DNA of 31,102 nucleotides from a virus. Positions 27,329-31,102 of the stretch are shown here, piece after piece (the stretch's first letter is position 1; every line of letters begins with the position of its first letter). The notes under the pieces were generated by a model. That model did not search any database. It worked only from the letters and a program-made list of their open reading frames with translations, and was not told where the DNA came from. Position numbers and translations under genes: made by a program. The stretch spans positions 1 through 31,102 of IMG/VR virus record IMGVR_UViG_3300021376_000235. The stretch is one strand, 5' to 3'.

Positions 27329-28998
27329 TGGCATTAAATCCCTTTTTCTTACAAGGTTCTCAAGGAGAACAAAGACTCGTTCAGGATCTTATCAATGAAC
27401 AGTTAAGGATTTTTGGTGTTGAAGTTGCATATATTCCAAGAAAAGTAATAGCAGAACAAAAGTTATATGGAACTAGCGACATATCAATCGACCTAAGAGA
27501 AATACAGTTTTCAAAATTTGATGATAACTTCTTAATAGAAGCATACGTCAATACTTATGAAGGTTATAGCGGAGCTGGAGATATCCTAACAAAATTTGGA
27601 ATGTCTTTAAGAGATGAATTGACTATCACAATTTCAAAAGAAAGATTTGAAGATTTTATTTCACCATTTTTAGAGGTATTGCCAGATGCAGAAGTTGACC
27701 CAGATGCTATTTCAAGACCAAGGGAAGGAGATTTAGTATATTTTCCTCTTGGACAAAGACTTTTTGAAGTGAAATTTGTTGAGCATGAAGATCCATTCTA
27801 TCAACTTGGAAAAGGATATGTTTATGAACTGAAATGCGAACTGTATGAATATGAGGATGAAATTGTTGACACATCAGTTGATGAAATTGATCGTGTTCTG
27901 GACGAAGAAGGTTATATTACAACATTGTCCCTCATAGGAGTTGGTGAAACTGCCACAATATCAGCAAATGCAACCAATGGTGGATATGTAAGGAGATTGT
28001 TCCTTAATAATGATGGATCTGGATATACTAGCGTCCCAACAGTATCATTTACAGCATCTCCAACAAATAACAATGCTACTGCCGTAGCAATAACAACAAA
28101 TCGTGGTGGTGTTTATTCTATATCGGAAATATTGATGACCAACGTTGGTTCAGGATATACTGTACCACCAAACATAACCATATCTGGTGGTAAAGGAGTT
28201 GGTGCTGCAGCAACTTGTAGTATTGAAAAAAATTACATTGGAGTTGCAAATATTGCAATCACTGATTCGGGTGAAGGATATCCAACTATTCCTAGAGTAT
28301 TTGTTGAACGCCCAACTGGAACTGCAGCTCAAGCAACTTCTTCTATTAATAATGGATCAGTTGGAATAGTAACGATAACTAATGGAGGAACTTTTTATAA
28401 TCCAAATAAAACTATTGTAGTAAACTTCTCTGCACCATCTGGTGTAGGTTCTACCGCAACTGGACATGCAGTAGTTGGGTCCGCTGGAACAATAACCTCA
28501 GTTGTTGTATCTTTTGCAGGAACTGGTTATACTTCTCCACCAACTATAAGTATTGGAAGTAGTTTTAGTGATAAAGTGGGATTAAATACTGCTGTTCTAA
28601 AGGCACAAATAAATTCATTTAATAGAATTTCTGCCGTAAGAATCGTAGACCCTGGCAATGGATATACTGGTGTTATAACTGCATGGGTAGCAAACCCTCC
28701 TAGAATATCTGGAGTTGGAACTTATCTCTTTAATGAAGAAGTCATTGGCGAACAATCTAGAGTCTCTGCAAGAGTCAAGAATTGGGATGTCGATACTAGA
28801 GTTCTTAAGGTTGGCATAAATACTGGAGTATTTTACAAGGGAGAAGAAGTCGTTGGTGCAGCTTCTTCTGCAAGATATGTGGTTTCAACTTATGAGACCG
28901 AAGATATATACGACCCATACGCACAAAATGATCAGATAGAAACTATCGCAGATCAAATATTAGATTTTTCTGAGTCAAATCCATTTGGTAGTTATTAA
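27328..28998 (+). CDS. 14: Neck protein gp14 with a six-copy repeat insertion
   Basis: gp14 joins gp13 in the neck of T4-like virions. Residues 1-190 match the family: MALNPFFLQGSQGEQRLVQD, EVAYIPRKVIAEQKLYGTSD, TKFGMSLRDELTITISKERF, then GDLVYFPLGQRLFEVKFVEH. The protein is 556 residues against 256 in T4. The extra length is an internal array of six G-x-G-Y-like units (starts at residues 230, 274, 315, 354, 398 and 443). The gp14 tail resumes after it with GTYLFNEEVIGEQSRVSARV and ends in QILDFSESNPFGSY, as expected of gp14. The core is therefore intact and the repeats are an insert. It is coupled to gp13 and gp15 by 1-base overlaps. Confidence 0.92.
   Translation: MALNPFFLQGSQGEQRLVQDLINEQLRIFGVEVAYIPRKVIAEQKLYGTSDISIDLREIQFSKFDDNFLIEAYVNTYEGYSGAGDILTKFGMSLRDELTITISKERFEDFISPFLEVLPDAEVDPDAISRPREGDLVYFPLGQRLFEVKFVEHEDPFYQLGKGYVYELKCELYEYEDEIVDTSVDEIDRVLDEEGYITTLSLIGVGETATISANATNGGYVRRLFLNNDGSGYTSVPTVSFTASPTNNNATAVAITTNRGGVYSISEILMTNVGSGYTVPPNITISGGKGVGAAATCSIEKNYIGVANIAITDSGEGYPTIPRVFVERPTGTAAQATSSINNGSVGIVTITNGGTFYNPNKTIVVNFSAPSGVGSTATGHAVVGSAGTITSVVVSFAGTGYTSPPTISIGSSFSDKVGLNTAVLKAQINSFNRISAVRIVDPGNGYTGVITAWVANPPRISGVGTYLFNEEVIGEQSRVSARVKNWDVDTRVLKVGINTGVFYKGEEVVGAASSARYVVSTYETEDIYDPYAQNDQIETIADQILDFSESNPFGSY
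27970..28700 (+). repeat. Six G-x-G-Y protein repeats (39-45 residue period) inside gp14
   Basis: The units begin GSGYTSVP, GSGYTVPP, GEGYPTIP, GTFYNPNK, GTGYTSPP and GNGYTGVI, spaced 44, 41, 39, 44 and 45 residues apart. Between them are Gly/Ala/Thr-rich strands such as GVGAAAT and GSVGIVTITN. The copies differ in sequence, so this is an old protein repeat rather than a recent DNA duplication. A beta-solenoid or stacked beta-sandwich fold is plausible but unproven. Confidence 0.8.
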
Positions 28999-29840
28999 TG
29001 TTAGGAAACTATTTTTATCACAAGATTCTTAGAAAGACAGTAATTGCTTTCGGAACATTATTCAATGATATCCATATCAAACATTCAGGTGATACTGGAA
29101 AAACTTTGAGCGATATGAAAGTTCCTATTGCCTATGGACCCATGCAAAAGTTCTTGGCAAGAATTGAGCAGCAATCAGATCTAAACAAAGCTGTACAGAT
29201 TACATTACCAAGAATGTCATTTGAAATGACTTCTATACAATATGATTCTTCAAGAAAAACTTCATTGACAACATCATTTAAAACCTCTGATGGCACTAAC
29301 ATGAAAAAAGTCTATATGCCAGTTCCATACAATATTGGATTTGAGTTGAATATACTATGTAAGTTAAATGACGATGCTTTACAAATTGTTGAACAAATTT
29401 TGCCATATTTTCAACCACATTTTAATGTGACGATGAATTTTTTAGATTCCATCGGTGAAAAAAAGGATGTTGCTATAGTTTTGGATAATATATCTTTTAC
29501 TGATAACTATGAAGGAAATTTTTCAACTAGAAGAGCTCTGATATATACATTACAGTTTACGGCAAAAACGTATCTGTTTGGTGCAATATCTGATACTACC
29601 GATGGTCTTATTCGTAAGGTCATTGTCAATGAATATGCAACTACAAAAGTTGCAACTGCTAAGAGGGAAATGCGTTACACAGTAACACCAAAAGCACTTA
29701 AAGATTATAACAATGATAATGTTATAAACTCTACTGATGATGCATTGATACCACCTGGCGATGATTTTGGATTCAACGAAGACTTAGACTTCTTCCAAGA
29801 TTCTAGAGAATATAGTCCACCAAGACAAATTGATGTATGA
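28998..29840 (+). CDS. 15: Tail sheath stabiliser / tail completion protein gp15
   Basis: gp15 forms a hexamer at the head-proximal end of the tail, stabilises the extended sheath and docks the tail on the neck. At 280 residues it is close to T4 gp15 (272). Visible blocks are MLGNYFYHKILRKTVIAFGT, IKHSGDTGKTLSDMKVPIAY with GPMQKFLAR, the LPRMSFEMTSIQYDSSRK block near 73-90, and VPYNIGFELNILCKLNDDAL near 112-131. The C-terminus is acidic (DDFGFNEDLDFFQDS). Its start overlaps the gp14 stop by one base. No unusual insert is seen, unlike gp14. Confidence 0.93.
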   Translation: MLGNYFYHKILRKTVIAFGTLFNDIHIKHSGDTGKTLSDMKVPIAYGPMQKFLARIEQQSDLNKAVQITLPRMSFEMTSIQYDSSRKTSLTTSFKTSDGTNMKKVYMPVPYNIGFELNILCKLNDDALQIVEQILPYFQPHFNVTMNFLDSIGEKKDVAIVLDNISFTDNYEGNFSTRRALIYTLQFTAKTYLFGAISDTTDGLIRKVIVNEYATTKVATAKREMRYTVTPKALKDYNNDNVINSTDDALIPPGDDFGFNEDLDFFQDSREYSPPRQIDV

Positions 29841-29850
29841 TACGTAAGTT

Positions 29851-30276
29851 ATGCCAGATGATTTTAATGCAATTGATAAAGCTCTGAATACTACTAGTGA
29901 GATAGTAGACATCAAGACAGAATCTTTGGAAATAGTTAAATCTATTGAAACTGCATCAGAAGATATTAAAAAAGATTATGAATATACAAGAGCGAATCTA
30001 TATTCATTGATTGAAAAAGGTCAAGAAGCAATTAATGGAATAATGGAACTTGCTGGTGAGGGTGGATCTCCTAGAGCTTATGAAGTTGCAGGTCAACTTA
30101 TTAAGAATGTTGCAGATACAACTGATAAATTAATTGACCTTCAAAAGAAATTAAAAGAGGTTGAAGAAGATTCACCTAAAACATCTAATAATGTTACCAA
30201 TAATGCTGTATTTGTTGGATCAACATCAGATCTGTCTAAACTACTCAAGCAAGGTTTTCTAAATAGTAAAGAGTAA
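29851..30276 (+). CDS. 16: Small terminase subunit gp16
   Basis: gp16 is the regulatory, DNA-recognising partner of the large terminase gp17 and forms ring oligomers that start genome packaging. The 141 residues compare with 164 in T4. The protein is almost wholly helical: a central hairpin with ESLEIVKSIETASEDIKKDY and YTRANLYSLIEKGQEAINGI, then AGEGGSPRAYEVAGQLIKNV and a coiled coil (DLQKKLKEVEED). The 'SPRA.EV...L' block near residues 72-83 is characteristic of this family in T4-like phages. The C-terminal VFVGSTSDLSKLLKQ is the likely gp17-contacting segment. It follows gp15 by 10 bases. gp17 is not in the window; a mosaic protein follows instead. Confidence 0.9.
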   Translation: MPDDFNAIDKALNTTSEIVDIKTESLEIVKSIETASEDIKKDYEYTRANLYSLIEKGQEAINGIMELAGEGGSPRAYEVAGQLIKNVADTTDKLIDLQKKLKEVEEDSPKTSNNVTNNAVFVGSTSDLSKLLKQGFLNSKE

Positions 30277-30287
30277 TATCTTTTTCG

Positions 30288-31102
30288 ATGAGTTGGTCTA
30301 ACAAATACAAAAGATCAATAAACTGCGATAATCCTAGTGGATTTTCTCAGAAAGCTCATTGTGCTGCTCGTAAAAAAAGAGCAAAGGGTGAAGAAACAAA
30401 ATCAAGGTCACCTTTCAGTGAAATGAACGATCCTCGCATTCCAAAGAAACCAGGACAACCAGATAAGTCTGATAAACACTCTGATCTCTATACAGATGAA
30501 GATCCAAAAGGAACAATTCAAGGACTAGGGTTTAAAGATGTTCAGACTGCAAAACAGAGTGTCTCAAAAATAAGAAACTCTGGAAGATCTCATGCTCACA
30601 AAATTCAAGCAGCAATTGCTATGGAACAAAGGGCAAGAGTAGCAGGAAAAACTTCAGAAGCTGCTGTTTACAGAAAATTCATTAACTCTATGAAAAAGAA
30701 AACAAAACAGATGAATGAAGAAGGTCTTCGTGACTGGTTTGGCAAGTCCAAATCAAAAGAGGGTATACGTGGTTGGGTAAATGTGGTGACTGGTGGCACT
30801 TGTGCGAGTGATGAACCTGGCGAAGGAACTCCAAAGTGTGTCTCCTCTGCAAAAAGAGCGAGTATGACAAAGGCAGAAAGACGATCTGCCGCGAGAAGAA
30901 AAAAGGCAGCAGACCCTGGACAACAGGCAAAAACTGGTGCTGCAAAACCCACTTATGTTTCAACTGATAAACCGAAGAAAAAAATGAACGAGGAAAAAGG
31001 AAAAGATCACGAGTATTCTATGGCTCGTTCAGAACTATCTACAATAATTGGTGCTGCCAAGAGACTGAGAAAAAAAATGGCAAAAGGTGAAGGAAACGTA
31101 GA
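30288..31102 (+). CDS. Basic mosaic protein of recurring marine-phage domains (3' end outside window)
   Basis: The frame is open from ATG 30288 to the window end (271 codons plus two bases). Four short modules are visible in order. (1) Residues 5-33, INCDNPSGFSQKAHCAARKK, with Cys13 and Cys25. (2) Residues 76-142, QGLGFKDVQTAKQSVSKIRN with AHKIQAAIAMEQRARVAGKT. (3) Residues 146-226, GLRDWFGKSK, then GWVNVVTGGTCASDEPGEG with Cys172 and Cys184, then a very basic KRASMTKAERRSAARRKKAA. (4) Residues 238-271, HEYSMARSELSTIIGAAKRL, cut by the window end. Linkers of the KKKxxxMNEE kind separate them. I recognise these modules from uncharacterised cyanophage proteins; their roles are unknown. Paired cysteines and high charge suggest metal or nucleic acid binding, but this is a guess. 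It sits where gp17 often follows gp16. Confidence 0.8.
   Translation, partial: MSWSNKYKRSINCDNPSGFSQKAHCAARKKRAKGEETKSRSPFSEMNDPRIPKKPGQPDKSDKHSDLYTDEDPKGTIQGLGFKDVQTAKQSVSKIRNSGRSHAHKIQAAIAMEQRARVAGKTSEAAVYRKFINSMKKKTKQMNEEGLRDWFGKSKSKEGIRGWVNVVTGGTCASDEPGEGTPKCVSSAKRASMTKAERRSAARRKKAADPGQQAKTGAAKPTYVSTDKPKKKMNEEKGKDHEYSMARSELSTIIGAAKRLRKKMAKGEGNV

Noticed and set aside
30668-30963. Overlapping reverse-strand open frames of 91 and 94 codons
   Set aside because: They lie antisense to the recognisable mosaic protein, lack a ribosome binding site context, and have compositions that arise from reading Lys/Glu-rich codons backwards.
1-31102. tRNA genes, CRISPR arrays, insertion sequences, integrase or attachment sites
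   Set aside because: None was seen. Gaps between genes are all under 70 bases, no transposase or integrase motif is present in any real frame, and no direct-repeat array with spacers was noticed.

Overview
The window reads as part of a virulent T4-like myovirus, most likely a marine cyanophage infecting Prochlorococcus or Synechococcus. Three things point there. A full row of T4 baseplate and neck homologues (gp25, gp6, gp8, gp13, gp14, gp15, gp16) lies on one strand. Upstream of it is a speD (S-adenosylmethionine decarboxylase) auxiliary metabolic gene of the kind carried by marine T4-like cyanophages. The DNA is visibly AT-rich, and small conserved proteins typical of cyanophages fill the gaps. 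A T4-like phage of another marine AT-rich host such as SAR11 cannot be excluded. All names rest on reading the translations; no database search was possible.

Layout: bases 2-205 hold the 3' end of speD. A small acidic protein follows (273-509), with a hairpin just in front of its ribosome binding site. A T4-type late promoter (TATAAATA at 551) opens the baseplate block: gp25, gp6, and then one uninterrupted 3,993-codon gene (2897-14878) in the place where T4 has gp7. A second late promoter (14885) precedes gp8 and a 2,375-residue DUF4815-type structural protein. Two tiny genes follow (68 and 59 aa). A third late promoter (23989) precedes a run of small structural proteins, a 546-aa fibre-like protein and a short coiled-coil protein. 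Then come the neck and tail completion genes gp13, gp14 and gp15 and the small terminase gp16. The window ends inside a basic mosaic protein of at least 271 codons. Every gene is on the + strand, the largest gap is under 70 bases, and many genes are coupled by 1-4 base overlaps.

How the genes work together: gp25, gp6, the giant protein, gp8 and the DUF4815 protein should build the baseplate wedges and the host-contacting periphery. gp13 and gp14 form the neck, gp15 caps the tail, and gp16 recruits DNA to the packaging motor. SpeD would adjust host polyamine synthesis during infection.

The most unusual content is modular. A G-x-G-Y unit with a spacing of about 39-46 residues recurs in four different virion proteins (the giant protein, gp8, the DUF4815 protein and gp14) and appears as six copies inserted inside gp14. 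The giant protein also carries a YHYH-like domain and several other recurring beta-rich modules.
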